DNA of 64,000 nucleotides from Silurus meridionalis. Lineage: Eukaryota > Chordata > Actinopteri > Siluriformes > Siluridae. Positions within the stretch are counted from its first letter, which is position 1; each line of letters starts with the position of its first letter. Below are positions 14,112-26,204 of the stretch, piece after piece. The DNA is taken from the NCBI RefSeq assembly GCF_014805685.1, contig NC_060891.1:1146001-1210000 (forward strand), given 5' to 3'. Under the pieces are notes generated by a model. That model was not told the DNA's origin and did no database searches. It was given only the letters and a program-made list of their open reading frames with translations. Both the position numbers and the translations under genes were made by a program.

Positions 14112-15880
14112 GGCTGTCTACACACAATAATTCAGCCACGGATAAATATAATCATACCCTAAAAAAAAAAGGACCGGAATGTAAGACACTGAGTTATTAT
14201 GTCCAGACATACGGAGAAGAAAAATTGAAAGAAAGAAAGAAAGAAAAAAGAGAAAGATACTAAAATTTTTAGGAATATCACTCAAGTACGGTTTTCTAGA
14301 GTGTTTTTAAAGGCAACTTTAATTATACTAATAAAACATTTTATTTTCAGTCCCTCCTTCTGAGGGGTCATTTATTTATTTATTTATACAGTTATTATGG
14401 AGAAACTCCAGAAGATATCTCAAGGTACTGATGTGAAGCCGACACTGGAGACTCCCTCCATTAACACATTTCTCGTTCCTCAAACCATCATCGTACAAGT
14501 CCAGACTTCTGATCTGTTACTAAAGAAACTATAGTGCTTTAAATCAACAATCTTTAAACCTTTAGAAAAGGAATCAACACGCGCTGAGGGTTGAGGGATT
14601 TGGGATAAAAATAGTGCCGAGTAGTTTACATTCGAAAAAGTTGAATGTTCGTGTGCAGGAAAAAACACTGCAATTTACAAAGCTGTGGTTTCAAAAGTCG
14701 TATTTTTAGTGCCAGTGTCCTTTAAAAGTTAATCTGCCTCGCATGCGCCCGAGATCCGTGCAGCCACGACGACTCTCCGACGCGATTTCCTGCACAAACA
14801 CCACTTCTGTGAGACATTAAAGCAATAATAAATAACCCGCGTTTCACTCCATGTGAGTGGGGTTTTGTTCTCATGACGGATCTCCTGGTGCCTGATGGCA
14901 TGTCTGGGCCTTGTTCCTGCAGCCGCCGGGTGTTTGCTCTGTCTCCTGCACTACGATACACTTCCAGGGGTCTTTGTGTTATTGCTGAACCTGACACCAC
15001 ACCCTGCCATTAGAGAACCTCCTAAACATCACACGGCTCCACTCCAACAGGACGAGGAGGAGGAGGAGGAGACAGGGGGATTACTCTTATCCCTGCCTGG
15101 TGGAGATGATATTTAACACCGCTCACATTTCTGTACTCCAGTAACCTTGAAATAATAAAGTGGACAGACATAAAAATAGAAAAATCCTAACCGAGTGTTT
15201 AGCACTGATTGGAGACGTGTGAATGAACTGAAGGTTTGTTCAAGACTTAGATTTTCTTACATTCGTTTATTTAACCTTTATTACACTATTAACAATAAAC
15301 ACACAAACGCTCCAGATCTGATTTACCAAACGGCTGAAGATAACAAAAAAAAACAACAACAGAACAGAAACCTGATTCTTGCAGGTAGAAAAATATGAAT
15401 ATTTTAGTTTTTGGTAGGAATTTTGTTATGAATTAGCACAAGATTCTAAATGAGTATCTATGAAGTCTCAATCATAATTCAGAAGAGTAAAAAGAGTCGG
15501 AATTATGAATTATTCCCGAAAAGACAGACCTTTAAAATAATAATCTGGACTATTTTATTACATTTTAATGACTATTTGTACTAAATAAATAATTCTTTAA
15601 AGCCCTATTTAAAGAAACATTAATGATACTAAAAGCACAAATAAAACAAGCGAGTAACAAAATCTTTACAAAAGAGAAACAGAAAGAAAACTTTATAAAC
15701 CTGTTTACAAAACATTTATACAATAAACTATTTAAGGTCTTTTTTGGGTTGGGGGGGGGAATCAAATGAACCTGAACGAGTCAAAGAGTCGGATTCAGTG
15801 ATTCACTGCCTTTATTAATGATTCTGGTTTTAATTATTTTTTTTTAACATACATTTAATACGTTTAGAGGGTTTGTCGTG
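12230..15880. other. gene-free stretch
   Basis: No supported gene is seen. Small CA runs (14072-14107), a GAAA run at 14228-14252 and a GAG run at 15050-15070 account for most open frames. Confidence 0.6.
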
Positions 15881-16270
15881 GACGCGCGCACACGCACGAG
15901 CATCCGCGCGCACATAAACCCGCTCACTCACTCGCGCACGCGCTCACACGCTCTGCGCAAAGGAAACAAAGCGCGGCTCAGGAAACGCCAAATACACCGC
16001 TTCTGTCAATCCGGATTATTTAAATCTGATTATTTGGGTCGAACTGGTTCACGCGCAGCTGTTAGTAAAAAACACTGAACCCAAACGATATAATAAACAC
16101 TTAAAAAGTCTGACCGCGCGCGCGTTGTTTTTATTTGTTAATAAACGTCCGAGCAAATAAACCGAAATAATCCTCAGAACAAACTTCAGAAGATGTTCAT
16201 CAAATTTCACTTCCAGTTTAGATTTTACTCTAACAATCCTCACTGCAAGAAATAACTCCGCTTCACTCAC

Positions 16271-16480
16271 CGAATCCTGCCGCAAATCCGGAGCAAAAAA
16301 AAACCCTTCTCCTGTTTATTTCCCTCTTTTATTCCCTTCCTGGTGCTCTGTTTTTGGAGAACATCTACAGAACTTCAGCTTCACCTCAGACCACCTCTCC
16401 GGAGTTCAGCAGTATTCCCTGAAGTTCCTCACATTCTCCCTGAAGGATTAAACACTGAGCACCGACACCACGTGTAGCGC
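16271..16480 (-). promoter_or_regulatory. possible non-coding first exon and promoter of a leftward gene
   Basis: The stretch 15880-16500 has more CpG than its neighbours (clusters of GCGCGC at 15880-15960 and 16118-16125). On the minus strand a textbook donor, TTCG|GTGAGTGAAG, falls at 16271/16270. No coding start fits upstream, so a 5' UTR exon is the natural reading. In other vertebrates TIAM2 lies downstream of SCAF8 in the same orientation, which would fit, but no coding exon is visible here to confirm it. Confidence 0.3.
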
Positions 16481-16849
16481 CATGACCACGCCCACAGCAT
16501 GATAGACAGCGCCATCAGCCAATCAGACCGCAGCTCTCTTAGCTCATTAGAGGATGTGTAAAGAAAAGCCAATTAAGGACAAGGAGCTCGTGACAGTCAG
16601 TGGGTGATATTTATATACAGTATAATGTAATTTTGGATCGGATATTTATAGAGAATAAACTCGAAGCCGTGATTCTGTTCAGGTCTGATTAAAAATATTC
16701 AGAATGGTGTTTGGACCAGATGTTCTGCAAAAAAAATACAGCCACTAAAACCTGCAAGCCAGGCTAGATATCCATCATAAATGAGTTTTAAGACCAAAAC
16801 CTTGATCAGATGTGATCAAAGACAGCGGACAACAGCTATTTTTCCTCTC

Positions 16850-17225
16850 AGTCCACGTCTACACCAATCCAGATACATTTGAAAAATGGCGTTTTTCGTC
16901 TAAAAACAAACCGTGTCCACACTTTCGTTTTCGATCGTTTTCCACAAGAAACTCGTCTCCACTGAAACGCCTGAAAACTGCACACGAGCAAATCATAAGA
17001 CGCCTCGAAATGACCTGCGAGCTGCCATTTATTTACTTTCCGCATCATCGCTGCGACACGAAAACAAAGTTTTCAAATGTTTTCACTTTGGAGAGCGTTT
17101 TTTAAAAAGCTACATTTTTCTTGACTGCCAACAGCGCCTCAGTGTGGACGGAAGACCAAAAAACGGAGAGGAAAATACGCATTTTCAAGCGAAAACGTGT
17201 TGGTGTGGGCGTGGCCTCATTTTGT
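16850..17225. mobile_element. possible TIR MITE (hAT-like appearance)
   Basis: The left end GTCCACGTCTACACCAATCC and the inverse of the right end GGCCACGCCCACACCAACAC agree over about 35-40 bp including TTTGAAAAATG. The interior is rich in CGTTTTC and AAAACG. Superfamily is inferred from style only. Confidence 0.45.
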
Positions 17226-17229
17226 GCGA

Positions 17230-20200
17230 AGTTACGGAGGAGGGGATTAATACCAAAAACCATAGCGGTGATGCCGAACAAAACAGTACAACTCCTTATT
17301 ATTACATGCTTACTATTACCAATCTAACTTCAAAAACGTTAACGTACTATAATTTGCATAATTATGCAAATTAAGAGTCTGTTTTTAATTATTGAGTAGA
17401 ATTTATTTTTTAACTGAAAAACATTACTATACTCACTACATAGTGCAGACTTTTAGCATTTCTTTCCCTTAAGTAGCCATTTTAGGAAACGTACCATAAC
17501 ATGTACACGCAAAACACACGGTAGACGTGTACAGAATACCCATAATGCATTTTGTTTGTCTCTTTATTGTATAAATGTGTGTATTTTGTCCATTGGGTAA
17601 GTGTGCAGAGCATGGAGAACACTTACACACTGTGTGTGTGTGTGTGTGTGTGTATGTGTGTGCTAGTGTGAGGTTCTACCACTGGACCGGTCTCCAATTA
17701 TGTGCGATGGACTTTGACATCCTGCCCACTCAATCCCCAATCCTGAGACGATGCAGCCGTGACGAGGAGACACGCAGGACGTGTTTAGGACACGTTCGCC
17801 TCACTGAGGACACGGTCACGGTGTGTGTTAACATGCTGATTAACAATGAAAAAAAAAGTGCTGTTACTCTAACAAGCATCACCATGTGGCATGTGCCACA
17901 AGCACTCACGTTTATCTAATAAGCATGAAAATAGGGTCGTCATGGCGATTTAGTCACGTGACAGGTAGAGGATGGGATTGTTGAGCGGTGCGGCTTGTTA
18001 TTTTCACTCCCCTGTCCAGACATTAGCACCAAAACAACAATTGATTGCCGTTCTAATTTAGTGTGATAAAATACAAACGGCTGGGGGGAAACCGTGCACG
18101 TGTGTGCATGTGTGTGTGTGTGTGTGTATGTGCACGCAAAACGTGAAATAAAAGCCCTCTAATTTCACACTTCCCTTCTTCTGTTTCTCCACACCGCTCC
18201 TCTACAGCGATAGCTGCTAATGAATGTTCACAGAGGTGAATTAATTTTATTAAAGCGTGTTTCTTCGGACACGTTTACACTTAATTAAATAAAACGTGTC
18301 TTCAGGAAAAACCCGGCTTTCTGACGACACTAGTGGTTCTAACAGAAGGAGGAAGCAGTGGAAAGAACCTGGGAGGAAAATGAAACACTAGAGAAAACAA
18401 GAGGAACAGCTAAAAAAAATTTATGTAGAAGATCACAAGCAGAACAAAGCTCTTCATAAACCAGAAGCTAAAGGTTTTGTACATATATCTACAGTTCATC
18501 TTCTACTATAAGGGTTTTATGCTGGTTATGATGGAAACTCAAAATGAAAACCTTTGTAACCACTTCACTTCCTGTGATGTTCCTGTGAGAAACCTGGAGA
18601 ACCTGGGATGGAAAACTAAACACAGGAAAGAACACCTGAAGGCAGAATCAAAACATGAACCCTGGAACTGCTTTTCTTAAAAACATTTCACATTGAGGAT
18701 CAAACCATCTCAATCTCAACGATCCTACACGAGTTCCACATCACAGTGACATCCAAGACACAAGTTCAAATGCTGACCACGTCACAAACATCCATGACTG
18801 GAGGACAAACAAGCAAAACATCTTCCTCTCTCCTTCTTCATTTAAAAAGACAAGAGTGGATCTCTGAGCTCGTGTATGTGGAAGAGGGCAGATAGCGCTT
18901 TCCTCTGAGTGCTCTACACATCACCAGGAGCAACTCAAATAACTCAAAAGAGAAGATCTGAATCAGTACTCGAAAAGTGAACAAACAACCAGAGAGAATT
19001 TTATTTATTAATTTTTTAATTGTTTTGCTAACAGTAATAATATTAATTTACGAGATAGAAATATATAGAATCAAGTATTTGCTTTCATTTATTTATTTAT
19101 TTATTTATCGAATTAATTATTATTTTTAAATGTTTTTTTTAATCAGACCAATCATTTATTGCTATGAAGCTCATTTTGTATAGAAAATTGTCTTTTTAGT
19201 GCCATGCCTTCTAAATAAATCAGTTTTTCATGATGGTGTGTGGACAAAAGAATCAGAACCAGCAGCTTTCTGTAAAAAAACTTTTTTTTGTTTGTTTGTT
19301 TGTTTGTTTGTTTAAGAAAGAACAAAAATCGTGCTCGCGGTGAACAAACTAGAGGTTTTTAAAAATAAAAGGTAGGGGTGCAAACTTTTGCACTCAAATG
19401 TACCTGAGTGCAGCTTTTTTTTTTTTTTTTCCTGAAGATCACAGTGAAAAAGATAAAAAAGATGCTGAACAATGTTTAGTTTGAAAGTTTGTACACCCTA
19501 AAAGTTTCTGATTGAAGGGAAAAAAAAAAACACGTGAGTCTGTTTCTTCACAGTTTATATAAATATCTATATAAACAGAGGTCCTGGAAGTCACAATGTT
19601 TCAATCGTGAGCTAAAAGAGGTCGAGTTTGACATCTGATGGAGTTTAAACTACAATGGTAGAAGATACTGAAGAGAATGTGGGAGTGTGTATAGATATAG
19701 ATAAATATGTGTGTAAAAAAAGGCCCAGCTGTGAAGCACGACACAATACACAAGCGTATAAACTGTTTTTCTTTGTTGTCTTCGTTTTCCCCCTGAGGGT
19801 GTTTAGACTTTTTTGGACTGCGTTGTGAGTGTGTTTGGTGGTGTTTGATTGTGTTGTTTGATCGTCTCAGGTTTCACGAGAGTCATTGCCTGTGCCTCGA
19901 CACTCTGCGACTCTCTTTGTGTTTCTTCGTGAATGAACAATCGCGTTTTTTCCCCCCTCGCGTTGGGAGTCGGCGTGTTTCCGAGCCGCCGAGGCGTTTA
20001 GCCGTTGCTGTGTCAACACCGATATTTGTTTGAGGTCAGAATGATTAAAGTAACGCCCGAGCAGCACCTGCTGCAACACGATCCTGCGAACATTTCAGGA
20101 TGAGCGAGGTTCGAATCAGGGATCTTTCATTCTGAACAAATTCAAATGTATTCACTCACAGAAACTTTACTAATACAACAAAACGTCTATTAGACCACAC

Positions 20201-20990
20201 GCGAGAAATACAGAACAAACCCGGGGAACTTAATTACAACTAAAAAACACTCACAGCAACGTCTCCATGGCAACTTACTGAACAGTATAATCACGTGTAC
20301 ACAAATCCAGAACGTGTTATTTAGTCAAAAAAATTAACTCTCGCTTACATTATAGAAGCGAGAAACATTTCTAGCTTCCTTTTTCTCAACAACCTCTGTT
20401 TTTACTGTTAATAAGTTTATAATAAGAAATAATAGAAATGAGGAAAAGATTTACCTTTGGCATTGGAGACTCCTTCCCTCAACGTTAAACAAGTTCAATC
20501 ACAAAAACCCGTCAAAACGTTATACAGTAATCTACCGTTTTACCGCCGTTCGATTCTCACGTTTTATCATTTGCCACGTAGTTTGGCAGATTTTCCCGGT
20601 CTCTCACGGAGAGCACGATAGACCAAAACACTTACAGGGAATAGTTTTTAGTTTTATGGTGAAATAATAAAATGTATTAATAAAAATATAATAAAAAATG
20701 AAGTGAAATGTTAATACAGTATTGTACTGTATACACAAAATAGCATTTTTTCGCGTGGCATCTTTTATCACGTTTTTTTCGTTTATCGCGGGCGATTTTG
20801 GAACGTAACCACCACAAGCAAATAAATATGAATATCAGAATTATCATCTCGCAACGTTCCTGGGAATCACACTGGTGGCTCATAGCAGTTCCAGCTGAAG
20901 TGATGAAGGAAAGACAACAAGGTTTATTTCCTAAATGAATACCAAGAGCAATGTGAGGATTAAAATCGCATTACGAAACTGCGTTTTGGG
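17230..20990. other. gene-free stretch
   Basis: Nothing is assigned except TG runs (17632-17660, 18108-18126), (TTTG)n at 19289-19312 and AT-rich DNA at 19000-19140. A piece at 20750-20815 (CGCGTGGCATCTTTTATCAC and CGTTTATCGCGGGCG) resembles a fish MITE end. Confidence 0.55.
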
Positions 20991-21009
20991 GACCTGCGGA
21001 AAACGGCCC

Positions 21010-21239
21010 CTGAACACTAGCAGGGTGCAGCAATGTACCTCTGAGCTTTGGTGTATTTTTGCATCTTCTTGTTTGTATGTCTTGAAGATCGTTTCTGCAC
21101 CAGGAATGTACCTTTAAATTTACATCCTGAAATTTTCTATCACTAGTGGTGCAGAAACGATCTTCAAGACGTACAAACAAGAAGATACAAAAATACACCA
21201 AAGCTCTGAGGTACATTGCTGCACCCTGCTAGTGTTCAG
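21010..21239. repeat. near-perfect 93-bp inverted repeat with 44-bp loop
   Basis: The left arm 21010-21102 and right arm 21147-21239 are reverse complements with three mismatches. The arms begin CTGAACACTAGCAGGGTGCA and meet at GTTTCTGCACCA. It would fold into a long hairpin if transcribed. It may be a foldback MITE. Confidence 0.95.
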
Positions 21240-21883
21240 TTGGAGCGACAAAGCATTTGCACTCTTTTAGATATACTCCTGTACCTTGATTTTTCAGTGT
21301 GTGTGTGTGTGTGTGTGTACGTTTCTAAAAGTCCTGTGTGTACAAGTAAGGAATGAACTTTGCTCAGAGTTGAGGCAAAGCCTTAAAATGTAAACAGTGC
21401 ATGTGGATAATGTCCATGTCTCTGGATGAAGTGTAGACCACCATCGTACCTCAGACACACAAAACCGGGTGGTCCTGCATCACCTTCTCACACCATTCTG
21501 TCATGCTTATCACATCTCTGTGACTCGCTTGGTGCTCCCTATGCACAGTATCACACACAGCGTTCTGAAACGAAGCTCTCCACACACAGAGGAACATGCG
21601 TTCCTATTTTCGGCAGCACTGCGCATCGGGGAAGAAACCCCTCATGGCTGAGTGCCAGATTCGGTTTCTCATTTTCACCACTGCTGTCCGGGAAAGGCTT
21701 CCTGCCTGTGTGTGTAAATGTGTGAAATGAAGTAGGGGGAGAGAAGGATGGAGAAACAGCGCTCGGGTCAACTGAGCATGAGCTGCTCCTAATCAATACA
21801 ACGAGCTGAGGAAAGGGAGAGGAGAGGAATAACCTGAAACGCAGATCCACACTGACTCATAAAATCCCTGTCGCAGTGGGAAT

Positions 21884-21886
<3 letters not shown>

Positions 21887-21928
<42 letters not shown>
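21887..21928. repeat. (GA)n microsatellite
   Basis: About 20 GA units. The surrounding open frames are shadows of it. Confidence 0.95.
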
Positions 21929-21931
<3 letters not shown>

Positions 21932-22014
21932 CCATGCTGCCTCAGCACTCCACTCATACACTCCCTTTCTCGTTTTTATTCTTCACCTAGGAAACAAAGA
22001 GAAGGTACTGAATA

Positions 22015-23010
22015 ATAGGGCATTAGTGCCACTCAGTCTTCCCTACAACCAAGAAGCTTCTCTTCACATCCACTAAAATTAGATTTGGAGCCATTTGGAG
22101 ACTTCTCTACATTTGAAATCTGAGGTTTCGCTCAAAAAACGTGCAGTGCCTTCTAGGCTAAGAAACCAGATGTAGTACAGTAAGAAAACCAGATGAAGTA
22201 CCCAGAATAATTCTCCACTATAAAGGGGGATGGGGGGTGGATGCAGGAAAATGAGATGAAATGCCTTGTAGGTTTCTACATCAAAGGGGAAAAATATAAA
22301 GTGCCCTATTGGCTTCCCTGCACCCTCATAAATGAGCTGTAGTGCCCCTTGGTTTATCCTACATGCAGAAATAATGAGATGTAGTGCCCTATAGGCTTCT
22401 CTTCACATCACAAAAAAATGAGATTTGGTGCCCTATAGACTTCCCTACATTTGACAATTCTTACAACATACTAAATGTTTTATAGGCTTCCCCTCATTAA
22501 CAAAAACAAAAAGTTGTAATCTCAGATATGTTTCCCTATATGTAAGAAAACCAGATACAGCACTTTGCACATTTCTTACAATAAATAAATAAGAGATGTA
22601 GTGCCCTTTAGGCCTCCCTACATGCAGAAAATGTACATGACATGCCTTGTGGGTCTCTCTACAGCAAAAAAGAAAAAATATAAAGTGCCCTTCCTGGCAT
22701 CCAAGAAAATGAGATTTAGTGCCCTATAGGCTTCGGTGCATGCAGGAAAGAGACATGAAATGTCTTGTAGGTGTATTAGAGGAAAAGATATAAAGTTCCC
22801 TACTGGCTTCCCAACATCCAAGAAAATTATATCTAGTGCCCTATAGGCGTTCCAACATGCAGGAAAATAAGATGTAATGGCTTTTAGGTGTCGTTACATC
22901 AAAAGGGAAAAGAATATATTGTCCAACTGTCTTCCCTGCACCAAAGGTACTGAGATACAGTGCCCTATAGGGTTTCCTACACGCAGGAAAATGAAATGTA
23001 GTACATTACA
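22015..23010. repeat. diverged roughly 40-bp tandem repeat with three-part higher-order unit
   Basis: About 20 related units share GTGCCCTATAGGCTTCCCTA and ATGCAGGAAAATGAGAT. Three subtypes cycle: one with TAGTGCCCTATAGGCTTCC, one with GAAATGCCTTGTAGGT, and one with AATATAAAGTGCCCTATTGG. The cycle is about 120-125 bp, giving a higher-order array. No gene lies inside. Confidence 0.8.
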
Positions 23011-23599
23011 AATAATCCCGTGCGCTATCCTGATGGGCATGATGACCAAACCAAAACTCCACGTTAAACAAAGTGCAAACAAAGTGAACAGAGGCATTTG
23101 GACAAAATGCTGATCACGATGAAAAGCGGTATGGAATCATTCACGTGAGTATATAAATATGACGTAAAAGTGAAATGAAAAAAATAGCTAACTCGATCGA
23201 TTTTATATCAGTATCATCCTTCATGTCATGAGTCGCGAGCGTATCCCGAGTGTTTATCCCCTGACGACACAGATGTCACTTCCTGTCTTGGCTTTCAGAA
23301 AGGATCAAATCTCGGTTTTCCTTTTTTTTTTACGCATCAAGGAGCGAATTAAAATGAGAGTCTGGTCAGATTTTCACACTTCCGTCTTTAATCTGGGGCT
23401 CGTCTGCTCGGGGCAGAGGGGGTGGACGAGGAGAGAGGCTACAGATGTCCGCAGTCATTAATAAACATGATGTTGAATAATTAAATCCAGTAAGTGGGGG
23501 GAATATTGATGCAGTAAACTGGTGGAGCAGATTGGAGCAGCCACAGGGGAGGAGAACGAAACGTCGCGAAATGTCACGGCTAACAGAGAACGACAGAGC

Positions 23600-23601
<2 letters not shown>

Positions 23602-23657
<56 letters not shown>
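23602..23657. repeat. (GA)n microsatellite
   Basis: Twenty-eight GA units. The Ser/Leu open frames on the minus strand come from it. Confidence 0.95.
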
Positions 23658-23661
<4 letters not shown>

Positions 23662-23935
23662 ATAAAGTTGGGAACGACTGTTCATAGCCGCCATAAGCAA
23701 AATGTAATTGTTGTGAAATCGCTATTGAAAAAGCTCGGAATGTGCGTTTACATGAAACTACATGAGTTTGGTGTAGAAACAGTAACGCAGTCATTACAAC
23801 GTGAAAAACGGCAGAGAGACAAAAAAGTCTTTCACCAACACTGAACTTCCTTTAAAAAAAAAAGGATAATAACAATCGATATACTGTGTAACTGAACACA
23901 TTTCCCAGTGTCACACAGCAACAAACATCTCTTTG

Positions 23936-24033
23936 TCTTCAGAATCAGAATCCTTTATTGATCCCAAAGAGCGAAATTGTGGGAAAATTACAAAAATGCA
24001 AATAAATATATTAAGTTGTTTATTAAGCGAAAA
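23936..24033 (+). repeat. LINE-type 3' end fragment
   Basis: AATCCTTTATTGATCCCAAA followed by GAAATTGTGGG is the characteristic 3' end of a widespread teleost LINE. It runs directly into the minisatellite that follows. Confidence 0.6.
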
Positions 24034-24376
24034 AGAATTGTGTAGCAGTAATAATAAAGAAATGTGTAGCAGTAATAATAAAGAATTGTGTAGCAGTAAT
24101 AAAGAATTGTGTAGCAGTAATAATAAAGAAATGTGTAGCAGTAATAATAAAGAATTGTGTAGCAGTAATAAAGAATTGTGTAGCAGTAATAATAAAGAAT
24201 TGTGTAGTAATAATAAAGAATTGTGTAGTAATAATAAAGAATTGTGTAGCAGTAATAATAAAGAATTGTGTCGCAGTAATAATAAATAATTGTGTAGCAG
24301 TAATAATAAATAATTGTGTCGCAGTAATAATAAAGAATTGTGTAGCAGTAATAATAAAGAATTGTGTCGCAGTAAT
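24034..24376 (+). repeat. 24/21-bp minisatellite (15 units)
   Basis: Units are GAATTGTGTAGCAGTAATAATAAA-like (24 bp) or lack three bases (21 bp). The first six units form two copies of a 69-bp triplet (24+24+21). All lengths are multiples of three, so open frames persist on both strands (Cys-Ser-Ser-Asn-Asn-Lys-Glu and Tyr-Cys-Tyr types). Nothing suggests translation. Confidence 0.95.
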
Positions 24377-24474
24377 AAAACATGGCAGAAGTCAGACTAC
24401 AATGATGGCTAAAAAAGTTATTGCACATGTTACCATTATTATTATTATTTTATTAGTAGTATTATTATTAAGAA

Positions 24475-24825
24475 AATGAGATATAATGCCCTTTAGGCTT
24501 CCCTACATGCAGAAAAAATCACATGAAATGACTCCTTTTTTTCCTCATTGTTGTCAAGATAGCAACAAGACATTTTGTATCATTTTCCTGCATGTAGGGA
24601 AGCCTAAAGGGCACTAGATTTAGTTTTCTCAGGTACAAGGAAGCCAATATGGCACTTTATATTTAAGAGAAAAATATATAAAGACAAATTGCCGTATTGA
24701 CTTCCCTGTACCTGAGAAAACTAAATCTAGTGCCCTTTAGGTTTCCCTACATGAGAGGAAATGCCTTGTAGGTGTCTTTATATCAAAGGGAAAAATATAA
24801 AGTGCCCTGTGGGCTTCCTTGTCAT
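24475..24825. repeat. second block of the roughly 40-bp repeat, with a foldback
   Basis: The same GTGCCCTTTAGGCTTCCCTA units return. Between 24591 and 24753 the sequence folds on itself: CATGTAGGGAAGCCTAAAGG at one end and its inverse at the other, with an axis near 24672. Confidence 0.8.
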
Positions 24826-26204
24826 GTCTTTTTCGCTCATGTTTAAATGCATGCTATATACCTATACAGTACAATGAAGGAGTTTCAGCATCTGAACACA
24901 AACAGGAAGTGGTGTTAACCCTCAGGGCAGAGAGGGTGTATGTGTGTGCTATTAGCGTGAGGGCGGTGAAGGTGGAGAACCACGTGTAAAGACCTGAGGG
25001 AGCCTTAAAACAGAGTGTGAAGAAGATCGGATCAGGAAGGGCTGAGAGAAAACCTTTATCGCAAGCACGTGTATTTCGGTACGCAACACACAAGAACGTG
25101 TCCAACGTTTGAAATCCATTTCTCCAAGATAAATGTTTGCGAGTCGCCTCGTTCACGTGAACCAGCCTTGTTTTCAGACAAAGTTCTAGGACTTTCCTAT
25201 CATCAATATACGGAATTGGAAATGAATGTCGTCCAATTGAACAAAGATACAATAATAATTCCAAACTTCTTGTTTTCTATTTTCTTTTTTTTATCTTTGG
25301 GACAATTTTATTAGTTTTGAGTATAAATTCAGAGTATAAATGTTCATGTTATAAATTCATCCCTATACATTTATTCCTAGGAGTTTATGGAGGTGGTGGA
25401 AAAAACACACACTGCGAGAACGTTTGAGGGAGAAAACCTCGAGAAGAACCAGACGTTCTAACCTGCAGTGAGGTGGAATTCTGGTGATGTAAATGATTTC
25501 AGCTTTAGATCTAGATGGAGAACAACATACAGTAGATAAAAAGGAAAGTTTTGTAAATATAAAGAAAAAAAAAAGATATTGGTGCAACATGTCATCCGTT
25601 AAATTACATCACCAGGGGAAAAAATGCTTTTTGATGATTCCATGATCTCAAGGTGGCTCATGTTCACATCACTGGAGCGTAAAAAAATTAAAAATAAATA
25701 AAAAACATTCATTACATTCTGATTCGAGAAAGAATGAAATGAAAAGGCTGAAATCACACGTTTACTCCCATCGACGCCTGTATTCTTTCCTATCCGTCAC
25801 GTGTTTCCGATCCGTGATGGCTAGAAAATATTGGTGTTTTTTGTGTTTTGATTTAATTAGATGTGCATCCCTGCTGTGATGTGCCTGAGATCTTTGTGAA
25901 ATGCAAATTGCTTGTTTAAGTGGCTCTGGTGTCATACTGAAGCCCCTGTCCAGCTGACCCCTGACCCCCTACAGAGCAGCTTCCTGCCCTCCATCACCCT
26001 GCCAGACTGAGAGACAGACGAGTCTAAGCTTCAGAAACGAAAAAAAAAAAAAGACATCAGGTCGAGGACGCTGGACTGAACAATGAGTCTAATTTAAAAC
26101 TATAAAACGCTTTGTGGAATAATGAGATCATTCAGGTCATTTTACTTTCTCTCCTGTTCTGTATGTATGCATTTGCATAGTATATATATTTATAGTTATA
26201 TATT

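Noticed and set aside
16812..17374. Overlapping plus-strand frames as a coding exon
   Set aside because: They lie within a TIR-bounded MITE-like sequence rich in CGTTTTC words.
22015..23010. CRISPR-like regular repeat
   Set aside because: Units are contiguous and diverged without unique spacers, and this is a vertebrate genome.
23933..24289. Plus-strand Cys-Ser-Asn-Lys-Glu repeat protein
   Set aside because: Same minisatellite; no splice signals or start context support translation.
23988..24428. 146-codon minus-strand frame of Tyr/Cys/Thr/Ile/Leu
   Set aside because: It is generated by the 24/21-bp minisatellite, whose units are all multiples of three.
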